The notes beneath the pieces are model-generated. The model had not been told where the DNA came from. It made no database searches and saw nothing but the letters and a program-made list of their open reading frames with translations. Shown here piece by piece: positions 44,120 to 53,453 of a DNA stretch of 64,000 nt (its first letter is position 1; each line of letters opens with the position of its first letter). Origin of the DNA: Maribacter antarcticus DSM 21422 (GTDB lineage Bacteria; Bacteroidota; Bacteroidia; Flavobacteriales; Flavobacteriaceae); assembly GCF_000621125.1 (NCBI RefSeq), contig NZ_JHZC01000004.1, positions 186,001 through 250,000 of the forward strand, read 5' to 3'. Both the position numbers and the translations under genes were made by a program.

Positions 44120-44496
44120 ATCCACCTTAACGCATTGTCATATTCAATGAAGAATTTCATTGGCTTCTTGTAGAACAGCTTTTCAATTTTAAAATTGTGC
44201 ATATCTATTTCCTTCACAGAAACAATAGCAAAAGCTTTAAGGTTATCTAATTCTTTGAGGTAATTATAAATAGTAGGGTCTACAGCATAGGAATTTTTGC
44301 GTAAACTTATAAAACCAAAGTTTTTGTTCTTAAAATGTATTTCTGAAATCCCAATAATCTGGTAGGCACGCTCAAGTGTTAACGTTGCTCCTTCATCGAA
44401 GATGGAAACCATATAATTCTCGTACACCTGTACTTTGCCAATTTCTAACTGGTATTCCCTAACGATTACTTTTTTTTTCGTTGATTCAACGCCCAT
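44095..44496 (-). CDS. Hypothetical protein, 133 residues
   Basis: I do not recognise this protein. It has no signal peptide or membrane helix, and alternates strands and helices (for example NYMVSIFDEGATLTLERAYQ and LKAFAIVSVKEIDMHNFKIE), with a basic C-terminus KTRLKRK. It looks loosely like SpoIIAA/STAS-type small cytosolic proteins seen in flavobacteria. Its final codons lie inside a terminator stem, which is unusual. It stands alone with a 200-bp upstream gap. Confidence 0.65.
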   Translation of the reverse strand: MGVESTKKKVIVREYQLEIGKVQVYENYMVSIFDEGATLTLERAYQIIGISEIHFKNKNFGFISLRKNSYAVDPTIYNYLKELDNLKAFAIVSVKEIDMHNFKIEKLFYKKPMKFFIEYDNALRWIKTRLKRK

Positions 44497-44645
44497 TTCG
44501 TATATATTATAGTGTCTGATACGAATGTAGATGTATACAGTTAGTGAAAATAAAATATTAGATTAAAGGTCCAAATATCGTTCGTACTGCCTATGGTTAT
44601 AAACTTTGTGTTTTAATTCTTACTCGTCCTACAAATTGGCACAAT

Positions 44646-44672
44646 AAAAAAAAGCCCCTAGGGGCTTTTTTT
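44646..44672 (-). terminator. Intrinsic terminator of clpC
   Basis: A perfect palindrome with GCCCC and GGGGC arms around a TA centre is flanked by seven or eight A on one side and seven T on the other, so it can stop transcription from both directions. It lies 25 bp after the clpC stop. Confidence 0.9.
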
Positions 44673-44696
44673 GTTTTCTACCCAATTAAGACAGAT

Positions 44697-47249
44697 TTAC
44701 TCTGTTTTAGAAGATTTCTCTGCTTTTTTGATTTCGATGGTCAATTCTTCTGTTTTTTTGTCCAAATCCATAAAGATGCTATCACCTTCTTGAAGTTTCG
44801 AATTTACGATTTCCTCTGCCAAAGCATCTTCAATGTATTTTTGAATAGCTCTGTTCAAAGGTCTCGCACCATACTTTTTGTCAAATCCTTTTTCTGCGAT
44901 GTAGTCTTTTGCATCATCTGTAAGACTGAGGTCATAACCAATATCATTGATTCTTTTAAAGAGTTTTGAAAGCTCAATATCAATGATTTGATGTATATGT
45001 TCTCTCTCCAAAGCATTGAAGACAATGACGTCATCTATTCTATTTAAGAATTCGGGAGCAAATGCTTTCTTAAGTGCATTTTCAATAACACCTTTTTGGT
45101 GTGTACTTTCTTGTTCCTTTCTAGCGCCTGTACCAAAACCTACACCTTGTCCAAAATCTTTTAATTGTCTCGCTCCAATATTGGAGGTCATTATAATAAT
45201 TGTATTTCTAAAATCGATTTTCCTTCCCAAACTATCGGTTAGGAAACCATCATCAAGAACTTGCAAAAGCATGTTGAACACATCTGGATGGGCTTTTTCT
45301 ACCTCGTCCAATAGAATTACGGAGTAGGGCTTTCTGCGCACCTTCTCGGTAAGCTGACCACCTTCTTCATAACCTACATATCCTGGAGGTGCTCCTACCA
45401 ATCTAGAAATAGCGAATTTCTCCATGTACTCGCTCATATCAATACGTATAAGCGCATCTTCGGAGTCAAAAAGTTCTTTGGCCAATACTTTAGCCAATTG
45501 TGTTTTACCAACCCCTGTTTGGCCTAAGAAAATAAAGGAGCCAATAGGTTTGTTCGGGTCTTTTAGACCGGCTCTGTTTCTTTGTATGGCTTTAGAGACC
45601 TTAGCAACAGCTTCGTCCTGTCCAATTACATTGGATTTTATCAGATTTGGAAGCTCTGCAAGTTTGTTACTTTCTTTTTGGGCAATTCTGTTCACCGGTA
45701 TGCCACTCATCATAGAAACTACGTCCGCAACATTGTCTTCGGAAACGGTTTCTTTGTTCAATTTACTATCGTCTTCCCATCGTTCTTGGGCAATGGCCAA
45801 TTCTTTTTCTAGACTTTTTTCATCGTCCCTTAGCTTGGCAGCCTCCTCATATTTTTGCTTTTTTACAACGGAATTTTTCAATTTCCTTACGTCCTCTAGT
45901 TTCTTTTCTAGTTCTAATATTTGTTTTGGCACATCCATATTAACGATATGTACCCGAGATCCAGCTTCATCTAAAGCGTCTATTGCTTTGTCCGGAAGAA
46001 ACCTGTCCGTCATATAACGGCTAGTTAGTTTTACGCAAGCTTCTATAGCTGCATTAGTATAACTAACATTATGATGCTCTTCGTATTTACTTTTGATGTT
46101 GTGAAGGATTTCTATAGTTTCGGCTATAGTAGTAGGCTCTACTATTACTTTTTGGAAACGTCTCTCTAGTGCACCATCTTTTTCTATATACTGTCTGTAT
46201 TCATCTAAAGTTGTAGCTCCAATACATTGAATCTCTCCACGAGCCAATGCAGGTTTGAACATGTTGGAGGCATCTAAACTGCCGGTTGCTCCACCAGCAC
46301 CTACTATAGTGTGTATCTCATCAATAAAAAGAATAACTTCATCATTCTTTTCTAGTTCGTTCATCACCGCCTTCATCCGTTCTTCGAACTGGCCTCTGTA
46401 TTTTGTTCCAGCTACTAGGGAGGCTAAATCCAGCGTTACGACTCTTTTGTTATAAAGTATACGCGACACCTTTTTTTCTATAATGCGAAGTGCAAGCCCT
46501 TCTGCAATAGCACTTTTACCTACACCAGGCTCTCCTATAAGTAGCGGATTATTCTTTTTTCTTCTACTTAAAATTTGTGAAACCCTTTCGATTTCCTTTT
46601 CTCTACCAACAACAGGGTCCAACTTATTTTCCTCTGCCATTTGGGTAAGATCTCTACCAAAATTGTCTAAGACAGGTGTTTTAGACTTCTTTGCGCCTTT
46701 TTGACCTGAGTTTGCTCCAAAGGTATTTTCTTTTCCTTCTTGGGGCTCACTAGAGTCACTTGAAAAAGATTCTGCGGTAGGACCGTCAACTATATCGTCA
46801 TCACTAGTTAGCATAAATTTAAATTGTTCTTTTACTCCATCGTAATCTACTTGTAACTTATGAAGTAGTTTCGTCGTTGGGTCATTTTCATTTCTTAAAA
46901 TACAAAGTAATAGGTGAGCTGTGTTGATAGAGGAGCTTTGAAAAAGCTTAGCCTCTAAAAATGTAGTTTTAAGTGCACGCTCTGCCTGCCTTGTAAGATG
47001 AAGGTTTTTTTTGTCTTTTTGTACTCCGCTAGCATTCGGGTTAGATGGACTAAGGATCTCTACCTTTCTACGCAAGTGATCTAAATCCACTTCCAACGCA
47101 TCCAGAATGCTAATAGCCTTTCCGTTTCCGTCGCGAAGTAAACCTAACATCAAGTGCTCTGTTCCAATGAAATCATGACCAAGCCGTAATGCTTCTTCTT
47201 TGCTGTAGGCAATTACATCCTTTACCCTAGGTGAAAAATTATCATCCAT
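44697..47249 (-). CDS. clpC: ClpC-type ATP-dependent Clp protease ATPase subunit
   Basis: The 850-residue AAA+ unfoldase has an N-terminal double Clp repeat (1 to about 145), a first ATPase domain with GEPGVGKSAIAEGLAL and LFIDEIHTIVGAGG, a middle UVR-like coiled coil (KQKYEEAAKLRDDEKSLEKEL in part), and a second ATPase domain with GQTGVGKTQLAKVLA and LLDEVEKAHPDVFNMLLQ. It feeds proteins to ClpP. Monocistronic, with a terminator downstream and divergent gyrA upstream. Confidence 0.97.
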   Translation of the reverse strand: MDDNFSPRVKDVIAYSKEEALRLGHDFIGTEHLMLGLLRDGNGKAISILDALEVDLDHLRRKVEILSPSNPNASGVQKDKKNLHLTRQAERALKTTFLEAKLFQSSSINTAHLLLCILRNENDPTTKLLHKLQVDYDGVKEQFKFMLTSDDDIVDGPTAESFSSDSSEPQEGKENTFGANSGQKGAKKSKTPVLDNFGRDLTQMAEENKLDPVVGREKEIERVSQILSRRKKNNPLLIGEPGVGKSAIAEGLALRIIEKKVSRILYNKRVVTLDLASLVAGTKYRGQFEERMKAVMNELEKNDEVILFIDEIHTIVGAGGATGSLDASNMFKPALARGEIQCIGATTLDEYRQYIEKDGALERRFQKVIVEPTTIAETIEILHNIKSKYEEHHNVSYTNAAIEACVKLTSRYMTDRFLPDKAIDALDEAGSRVHIVNMDVPKQILELEKKLEDVRKLKNSVVKKQKYEEAAKLRDDEKSLEKELAIAQERWEDDSKLNKETVSEDNVADVVSMMSGIPVNRIAQKESNKLAELPNLIKSNVIGQDEAVAKVSKAIQRNRAGLKDPNKPIGSFIFLGQTGVGKTQLAKVLAKELFDSEDALIRIDMSEYMEKFAISRLVGAPPGYVGYEEGGQLTEKVRRKPYSVILLDEVEKAHPDVFNMLLQVLDDGFLTDSLGRKIDFRNTIIIMTSNIGARQLKDFGQGVGFGTGARKEQESTHQKGVIENALKKAFAPEFLNRIDDVIVFNALEREHIHQIIDIELSKLFKRINDIGYDLSLTDDAKDYIAEKGFDKKYGARPLNRAIQKYIEDALAEEIVNSKLQEGDSIFMDLDKKTEELTIEIKKAEKSSKTE

Positions 47250-47439
47250 AAAATATATTATCAGGTATAAAATTAATAAATCTCATTCAAACGGAAGCAA
47301 TTACCGTTCCTATAATCGTTAAAGTTTTACAAAATGACTAAAAAGTAAGTCTTTTTATACAATTGGCATGTTCTACAGGATAATATGTTATCCTTTTTAC
47401 GTGTTAATAAATTATTTGAATAAATACTTTCGCTTGTTC

Positions 47440-47467
47440 TTTGAAAGGCTTGATTTTACGTATATTG
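47440..47467 (+). promoter_or_regulatory. Putative promoter of gyrA
   Basis: TTTG at 47440-47443 is followed after 17 bp by TATATTG (47461-47467), one base short of TANNTTTG. Transcription would start near 47474, about 33 nt before gyrA. Confidence 0.4.
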
Positions 47468-47506
47468 CCACGGTTTTTTATTAATTAAATACAACAAGAA
47501 TCTCAA

Positions 47507-50044
47507 ATGGCGGACCGTGAAAAATTGATTCCTATAAATATTGAAGATGAAATGAAATCTGCCTACATTGACTATTCAATGTCGGTCATAGTGTCACGAG
47601 CCCTGCCGGATGTCAGGGACGGATTAAAACCGGTTCATAGGCGCGTGCTCTACGGAATGCATGACTTAGGAGTTAGGAGCGGTAGCGCACACAAAAAATC
47701 TGCCCGTATTGTTGGTGAGGTTTTGGGTAAGTATCATCCGCACGGAGACACTTCTGTATACGACGCTATGGTACGTATGGCCCAAGAATGGAGTCTTAGG
47801 TATATGTTGATAGATGGCCAAGGTAACTTTGGTTCTATTGATGGGGATAGTCCTGCTGCGATGCGTTATACCGAAGCGCGTATGCGTAAAATTGCTGATG
47901 ACATGTTGGCGGATATAGATAAGGATACTGTAGATCATCAATTAAACTTTGATGATTCTTTAAAGGAACCAAAAGTTTTGCCAGCAAGAATACCTAACCT
48001 TTTAGTAAATGGCGCTTCTGGTATTGCGGTAGGAATGGCAACAAATATGCCTCCCCACAACCTTACTGAAGTTGTCGATGGTACTATAGCTTATATCGAA
48101 AACAACGATATAGAAATCGATGAATTGATAACTCATATAAAAGCACCTGATTTTCCAACAGGAGGTATTATCTACGGCTATGATGGGGTAAAAGAAGCAT
48201 TTCATACGGGTCGTGGAAGGGTAATGATGCGTGCAAAGGCTACATTTGAAGAGGTTCAAGGTAGAGAGTGCATCATTGTTCATGAAATTCCGTACCAAGT
48301 GAATAAGGCCGACATGATTAAAAAAACGGCCGATCTTGTAAATGACAAAAGAATAGAGGGTATTTCAACAATCAGAGATGAATCTGATAGGAACGGAATG
48401 CGTATCGTTTATATCTTGAAGAGGGACGCAATACCAAATATCGTCCTTAATACATTATACAAATACACAGCACTACAAACTTCGTTTAGTGTAAATAATA
48501 TTGCTTTAGTAAATGGAAGACCCCAATTACTAAACGTAAAAGAGATGATTCATTACTTCGTAGAGCACCGTCATGAAGTTGTTGTGCGTCGTACTAAATT
48601 TGAGCTTAAGAAAGCTGAAGATCGTGCCCACATATTAGAGGGTTTAATCATTGCGTCTGATAACATCGATGAGGTTATCGCTATTATAAGAGCTTCTTCC
48701 AATGCAGATGAGGCGCGGGAGAACCTCATGGAGCGCTTCAAGCTTACAGAAATTCAGGCCAAGGCTATTGTGGAAATGCGTTTGCGTCAACTTACAGGAC
48801 TGGAGCAGAATAAACTAAGGACAGAGTACGATGAAATCATTTCGACCATTGTAGACTTAAAGGATATATTAGAGAACAAGGACCGAAGGATGCAAATCAT
48901 AAAGGATGAGCTTTTAGAGGTAAAGGAAAAATATGGTGATGAACGCCGTTCAGAAATCAATTTTGCCGGTGGTGACCTAAGTATGGAAGACATGATTCCT
49001 AATGAGCAAGTGGTTATCACTATTTCAAGCGCTGGATATATTAAAAGGACACCTTTAACAGAATATAAAACTCAAAATAGGGGAGGAGTTGGCCAAAAGG
49101 CGTCTTCTACCCGGAATGAGGATTTTTTAGAACACCTGTTTGTTGGAACCAACCACCAGTACATGCTATTTTTTACCCAAAAAGGCAAATGTTTCTGGAT
49201 GCGGGTCTTTGAAATCCCAGAGGGAAGTAGAACATCGAAAGGAAGAGCCATACAGAACCTTATCAACATAGAACAGGATGATATGGTAAAAGCTTTTATA
49301 TGCACACAAGACCTTAAGGACGAAGAATATGTGAATAGCCATTATGTTATTATGGCAACTAAAAAGGGAACTGTTAAGAAGACCTCTTTAGAGCAATATT
49401 CAAGACCAAGACAAAATGGAATTAATGCTATCACCATTAAAGATGGTGATGAATTGCTTGAAGCAAAGTTAACAACCGGAACCAGTCAGATTTTCCTCGG
49501 TTTAAAATCTGGAAAAGCTATTCGATTCGAAGAAAGTAAAACCAGACCTATGGGTAGGAATGCTTCTGGGGTTCGAGGTATCAGATTAGCAAATGATTCT
49601 GATGAGGTTATTGGAATGGTGTCCGTACATAATTTTGAAGATGAACTTTTGGTCGTTTCCGAGAATGGTTATGGTAAACGATCTAGCATTGAGGATTATA
49701 GAATTACCAATAGAGGAGGAAAAGGTGTTAAGACCATCAGTGTAACGGAAAAGACCGGAAAATTGGTTGCGATAAAGAACGTGACAGATTCTGACGACTT
49801 AATGATTATCAATAAATCGGGAATAGCGATTCGTATGAGTGTTGAAGATTTGCGGGTAATGGGAAGAGCAACACAAGGGGTGAAACTTATTAATATAAAG
49901 GGTAACGATTCTATTGCTGCTGTTGCAAAGGTTATGAAGGATGATGAAGATTTAGATGAGGACGCAATAAATGAGATGGAAGTTAAGCCCGAAGAAGATG
50001 GCACGGCAATTGATAAAACTGATACCGATGGTACCGAATCATAA
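47507..50044 (+). CDS. gyrA: DNA gyrase subunit A
   Basis: The 845-residue type II topoisomerase subunit cuts and rejoins DNA through the tyrosine in AAMRYTEARM (about residue 123). The quinolone-resistance region reads GKYHPHGDTSVYDAMVRMAQ, with threonine at the place of E. coli Ser83 and aspartate at Asp87. The C-terminal beta-pinwheel carries the GyrA-box-like GRGGKGVKTI (NRGGKGVKT near residue 735), supporting gyrase over topoisomerase IV. The tail is acidic. A TPR gene follows after 32 bp. Confidence 0.97.
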   Translation: MADREKLIPINIEDEMKSAYIDYSMSVIVSRALPDVRDGLKPVHRRVLYGMHDLGVRSGSAHKKSARIVGEVLGKYHPHGDTSVYDAMVRMAQEWSLRYMLIDGQGNFGSIDGDSPAAMRYTEARMRKIADDMLADIDKDTVDHQLNFDDSLKEPKVLPARIPNLLVNGASGIAVGMATNMPPHNLTEVVDGTIAYIENNDIEIDELITHIKAPDFPTGGIIYGYDGVKEAFHTGRGRVMMRAKATFEEVQGRECIIVHEIPYQVNKADMIKKTADLVNDKRIEGISTIRDESDRNGMRIVYILKRDAIPNIVLNTLYKYTALQTSFSVNNIALVNGRPQLLNVKEMIHYFVEHRHEVVVRRTKFELKKAEDRAHILEGLIIASDNIDEVIAIIRASSNADEARENLMERFKLTEIQAKAIVEMRLRQLTGLEQNKLRTEYDEIISTIVDLKDILENKDRRMQIIKDELLEVKEKYGDERRSEINFAGGDLSMEDMIPNEQVVITISSAGYIKRTPLTEYKTQNRGGVGQKASSTRNEDFLEHLFVGTNHQYMLFFTQKGKCFWMRVFEIPEGSRTSKGRAIQNLINIEQDDMVKAFICTQDLKDEEYVNSHYVIMATKKGTVKKTSLEQYSRPRQNGINAITIKDGDELLEAKLTTGTSQIFLGLKSGKAIRFEESKTRPMGRNASGVRGIRLANDSDEVIGMVSVHNFEDELLVVSENGYGKRSSIEDYRITNRGGKGVKTISVTEKTGKLVAIKNVTDSDDLMIINKSGIAIRMSVEDLRVMGRATQGVKLINIKGNDSIAAVAKVMKDDEDLDEDAINEMEVKPEEDGTAIDKTDTDGTES

Positions 50045-50076
50045 ATTTTTAAACACTAATAATTAATTCAATACAA

Positions 50077-51339
50077 ATGAAACGTAAGATTTTAATCGTA
50101 GCGGCCTTCTCCTTTACAATTATGGGAATGGCCCAAAAAAATGAGATAAAGGCAGCTGAAAAGGCTATAAAAGGAGGTGATATTGCATCAGCTAAAATTG
50201 CACTAGAGGCTGCGGAAGGAACAATTTCTGAAGCTGATGAAAAGTTACAAGCCCAATATTACTTTACTAAAGGTAAAATTTACAACGATTTGGCCAAGAA
50301 AGGTGATGAAAGTGCTTACGAGCAAGCTGTGGCCTCATTCAAAAAAATTTTGGAATTGGAAACGGCGACTGGTAAACAGAAGTACACAAGTGAAACTAAC
50401 CAATACATAGTAGGCATTACTGCCGATTTGGTGAACGGAGCTGTGTCCGATAATAATAATAAGAAATTTAAAGAAGGAGCCGATAAGTTGTATATGAGCT
50501 ATAAAATTAGCCCAATGGATACTATTTATCTTTACTATGCAGCCAGCAGTGCGGTAAATGGAGGTTTGTATGATGATGCGTTAAAGTATTACATCGAGTT
50601 ACAGGAAGTTGGGTATGATGGCAGTGCTGTAGTGTATAAGGCCAAGAACATTGATACTGGCGAAATGGAACCAATGCAAAAGAGCCAAAGAGATTTGATG
50701 GTAAAGTCCGGAACTTACTCTGACCCTTTAGATGAGAAAGAACCTTCTAAAAAAGGAGAAATTGTTAAAAATATAGCTTTAATTTACTCGCAATTAGGAC
50801 AGGACGATAAGGCATTACGTGCTTACCAAGCAGCAAGGGAAAGCGATCCAGAAGATGTCAATCTTATTTTAAACGAAGCGAACCTTTACTTTAAACAGGG
50901 TGATAAGGCCAAGTTTAAATCACTCATGGCAGAGGCGATAGCTATTGCGCCGGACAATGCCGATCTTTATTACAATGTTGGCGTAATCAGTAGTGAAGAA
51001 GGAAATATAGAAGAAGCTCGAGAGAATTATAAAAAAGCTCTTGAAAAAAATCCAGGATATACGAATGCGTTCTTAAACCTTTCAACTACGTATGTGAACG
51101 AGGGTAATAGTTTTATTGACGAAATGAATTCTTTAGGTAATTCTCGTGCGGATATCGCTAAGTACGAGGAACTCAAAGCAAAGAAAGATGGGCTATTCCA
51201 AACAGGAGCTCAGACGTTGGAGGATGCCTTAAAAACGAATCCAGATAACCAAGGAATATTAACACAGTTAAAAAATATATACGGTGCTATGGGAGATAAT
51301 GATAACTTTATGAGAGTAAAGAAGTTGTTAGGGGAATGA
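50077..51339 (+). CDS. Secreted tetratricopeptide-repeat protein
   Basis: The 420-residue protein has a signal peptide (MKRKILIVAAFSFTIMGMAQ, cut near residue 20) and several TPR units, clearest at GEIVKNIALIYSQLGQDDKA, PEDVNLILNEANLYFKQGDK, PDNADLYYNVGVISSEEGN and PGYTNAFLNLSTTYVNEGN. It is likely a periplasmic scaffold or assembly factor; the partner is unknown. It follows gyrA closely, so co-transcription is likely, and ends at the terminator at 51360-51389. Confidence 0.88.
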   Translation: MKRKILIVAAFSFTIMGMAQKNEIKAAEKAIKGGDIASAKIALEAAEGTISEADEKLQAQYYFTKGKIYNDLAKKGDESAYEQAVASFKKILELETATGKQKYTSETNQYIVGITADLVNGAVSDNNNKKFKEGADKLYMSYKISPMDTIYLYYAASSAVNGGLYDDALKYYIELQEVGYDGSAVVYKAKNIDTGEMEPMQKSQRDLMVKSGTYSDPLDEKEPSKKGEIVKNIALIYSQLGQDDKALRAYQAARESDPEDVNLILNEANLYFKQGDKAKFKSLMAEAIAIAPDNADLYYNVGVISSEEGNIEEARENYKKALEKNPGYTNAFLNLSTTYVNEGNSFIDEMNSLGNSRADIAKYEELKAKKDGLFQTGAQTLEDALKTNPDNQGILTQLKNIYGAMGDNDNFMRVKKLLGE

Positions 51340-51359
51340 TAGTGTACTATAGATTGAAT

Positions 51360-51389
51360 AAAAAAGGCTTCCATTGGAAGCCTTTTTTT
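51360..51389. terminator. Bidirectional terminator
   Basis: AAAAAGGCTTCC (51361-51372) pairs with GGAAGCCTTTTT (51376-51387) around ATT, with A and T runs on both sides. It serves the TPR gene and, from the opposite side, the NlpC/P60 gene whose stop codon at 51388 touches it. Confidence 0.9.
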
Positions 51390-52134
51390 ATATCACCTTC
51401 TTAATGACCCTTAGGGTATGGGTATAGTTTCTTAGGTCATTGTTGAAAATACCAGTATGGTCTAGCCTGTCTATTCTTACAACACCGTTAACATGAATTA
51501 TGTAGTTGTTTTCCATGATGATGCCAACGTGGTTTATGATGCCATTAGAATTATCAAAAAAGGCCAAGTCTCCGGCTTCACTTTCTTCCACAAAGCTTAA
51601 AGGAGTACCTTGTGTTGCTTGTTTTTCTGCACTTCTTAATAAATGATGTCCGTTTATCTTATACACAATTTGGGCCAAACCAGGAGCATCAATTCCAAAC
51701 GGAGTTTTTCCTCCCCAAAGTTCAGGAGCGTTTAAATAGAGCAGTGCCGTTTTAATCAAATGCTCCTTATGCTGTTGGGAAGCTATCAAATTCCCCTCAA
51801 ATTTTAGTATATCTTTTTTTTGATTAATAGCAGAACCTAAGAGCACGGGCATAAGCATCGAGTTTTCTTGTTCTATGTAAGAAATCAAGTCTGCTGCATA
51901 TTGCTTGGGAGTGTCTTCAATGGTGTCATATTCTTCTTTTGTAATAAAATCTAATTGTCTATTAAGAACCCATCCTTCGTGATTATCAAAAGCTATTCTG
52001 ATTTTTGACCAGTGTTTTCTAGATTCCAAAACCTTGAAATGCTCCCCATAAAGTAATTGGGTAACCATTTCACCTGCCTCTTCCGTAACGGCTCTAACTG
52101 GGACTATGCTTATGGGACAAATACCGTACTGCAT
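51388..52134 (-). CDS. NlpC/P60 family cell-wall peptidase with SH3-like domain
   Basis: The 248-residue protein has an N-terminal bacterial SH3-like region (LYGEHFKVLESRKHWSKIRI and EGWVLNRQLDFI) and a C-terminal C40 peptidase domain. In the latter, GIDAPGLAQIVYKINGH occupies the position of the usual catalytic DCSGL, with alanine-proline replacing cysteine-serine, while DLAFFDNSNGIINHVGIIMENN keeps the histidine. Loss of the cysteine suggests a non-catalytic cell-wall binder, so the peptidase name is by homology only. No signal peptide is seen. It lies 17 bp after the thiolase gene. Confidence 0.82.
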   Translation of the reverse strand: MQYGICPISIVPVRAVTEEAGEMVTQLLYGEHFKVLESRKHWSKIRIAFDNHEGWVLNRQLDFITKEEYDTIEDTPKQYAADLISYIEQENSMLMPVLLGSAINQKKDILKFEGNLIASQQHKEHLIKTALLYLNAPELWGGKTPFGIDAPGLAQIVYKINGHHLLRSAEKQATQGTPLSFVEESEAGDLAFFDNSNGIINHVGIIMENNYIIHVNGVVRIDRLDHTGIFNNDLRNYTHTLRVIKKVI

Positions 52135-52151
52135 GGCTTGTTTTCCGGTAA

Positions 52152-53327
52152 TTATATTCGTTCTATAACTATGGCAGAAGCTCCACCACCACCGTTACAA
52201 ATTGCCGCCGCCCCTAATTTTGCGTTTTTCTGCTCTAGCACGTTCAACAGGGTAACTATGATTCTGGCTCCCGAGCATCCCAAAGGATGTCCCAAAGAAA
52301 CCGCTCCACCGTTTACATTCACGTTTTTATCACTCAACCCCAGAAGTTTCATATTCGCTAGCCCAACGACCGAAAAGGCTTCGTTAAATTCGAAGAAGTC
52401 TATTTCTTCTAATGTTTTTCCTGCTTTGCTTAGGGCCTTGGGAAGCGCCTTTGCGGGAGCCGTGGTAAACCATTTAGGTTCTTGGGCAGCATCTGCATAA
52501 CCAGTTATTTTGGCCAAAGGTGTAATATTGAGTTCCTTGGCCCTGTCTAGGCTCATAAGTACAAGTGCCGCTGCACCATCATTTATGGTAGAGGCATTCG
52601 CAGCTGTAACAGTACCTTCTTTGGTAAATGCAGCTCTTAATTTTGGAATTTTTTCTAGTACTACATTTTTATACTCTTCGTCCTCTGATACTAAAATGGG
52701 TTCTCCTCGTCTTTGTCGAACAGAAACAGGAACAATTTCATTTTTAAAACTTCCATTTTCCCATGCTTGCGCAGCTCTCTGATAAGATTGAATGGCATAC
52801 TGGTCCTGAGCTTCCCTTGAGAATTCATATTTTTCTGCACAGGCATCCGCACTAACACCCATGGCTTGTTCGTCATAAACATCTACTAAGCCGTCTTTTT
52901 GCATACCGTCTACCATGGCAGTAGGTCCGAACTTATTGCCAATACGCATATGAACATAGTGAGGAATCAGGCTCATGTTTTCCATACCACCTGCGACTAC
53001 TACAGAAGCGTCTCCAAGAGCAATAGCTTGTGCGGCTTGGATTACAGCCTTCATTCCAGAGGCACATACTTTATTGATGGTTGTACATGGAACGGTATCT
53101 GGTATGCCCGCAAAGAGCGCTGCTTGCCTAGCTGGAGCCTGTCCGGTTCCGGCCTGTACCACGTTACCCATAAATACTTCATCGACCAGTTTTGGATCCA
53201 ACCCAATTTTTTCTAAAGACCCGCTAATGGCAGCAGCACCTAATTTTGGGGCAGGCACAGTGGATAAAGATCCCATGAAACTACCTATAGGTGTACGTAC
53301 CGCAGAAACAATAACAACCTCTTTCAT
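52152..53327 (-). CDS. Acetyl-CoA C-acyltransferase (thiolase)
   Basis: The 391-residue enzyme belongs to the thiolase I/II family that condenses or cleaves acyl-CoA. The catalytic cysteine is in TINKVCASGMKAV (about residue 88), the histidine in GGAVSLGHPLGCSGARI (about 347) and the second cysteine in AAICNGGGGASAIV (about 377). Whether it serves fatty-acid breakdown or acetoacetyl-CoA synthesis cannot be told here. It is likely co-transcribed with the NlpC/P60-like gene. Confidence 0.94.
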   Translation of the reverse strand: MKEVVIVSAVRTPIGSFMGSLSTVPAPKLGAAAISGSLEKIGLDPKLVDEVFMGNVVQAGTGQAPARQAALFAGIPDTVPCTTINKVCASGMKAVIQAAQAIALGDASVVVAGGMENMSLIPHYVHMRIGNKFGPTAMVDGMQKDGLVDVYDEQAMGVSADACAEKYEFSREAQDQYAIQSYQRAAQAWENGSFKNEIVPVSVRQRRGEPILVSEDEEYKNVVLEKIPKLRAAFTKEGTVTAANASTINDGAAALVLMSLDRAKELNITPLAKITGYADAAQEPKWFTTAPAKALPKALSKAGKTLEEIDFFEFNEAFSVVGLANMKLLGLSDKNVNVNGGAVSLGHPLGCSGARIIVTLLNVLEQKNAKLGAAAICNGGGGASAIVIERI

Positions 53328-53419
53328 TTTTGAACACGTTTATGTGTTGCGAAATTAGTAAATTCTTAGGCAACCTTATGGTAATACCTTTGATTCCTTA
53401 TAATGACGTTATAATTTTC

Positions 53420-53427
53420 TATTTTTG
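53420..53427 (+). promoter_or_regulatory. Putative -7 box for the HD-domain gene
   Basis: TATTTTTG matches TANNTTTG and lies 27 bp before the TTG start at 53454; transcription would begin near 53433. A TTTG at 53389 is 27 bp upstream, too far for an ideal minus-33 element. Confidence 0.45.
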
Positions 53428-53453
53428 AACTATATAAATGAAACCTAGACCTT

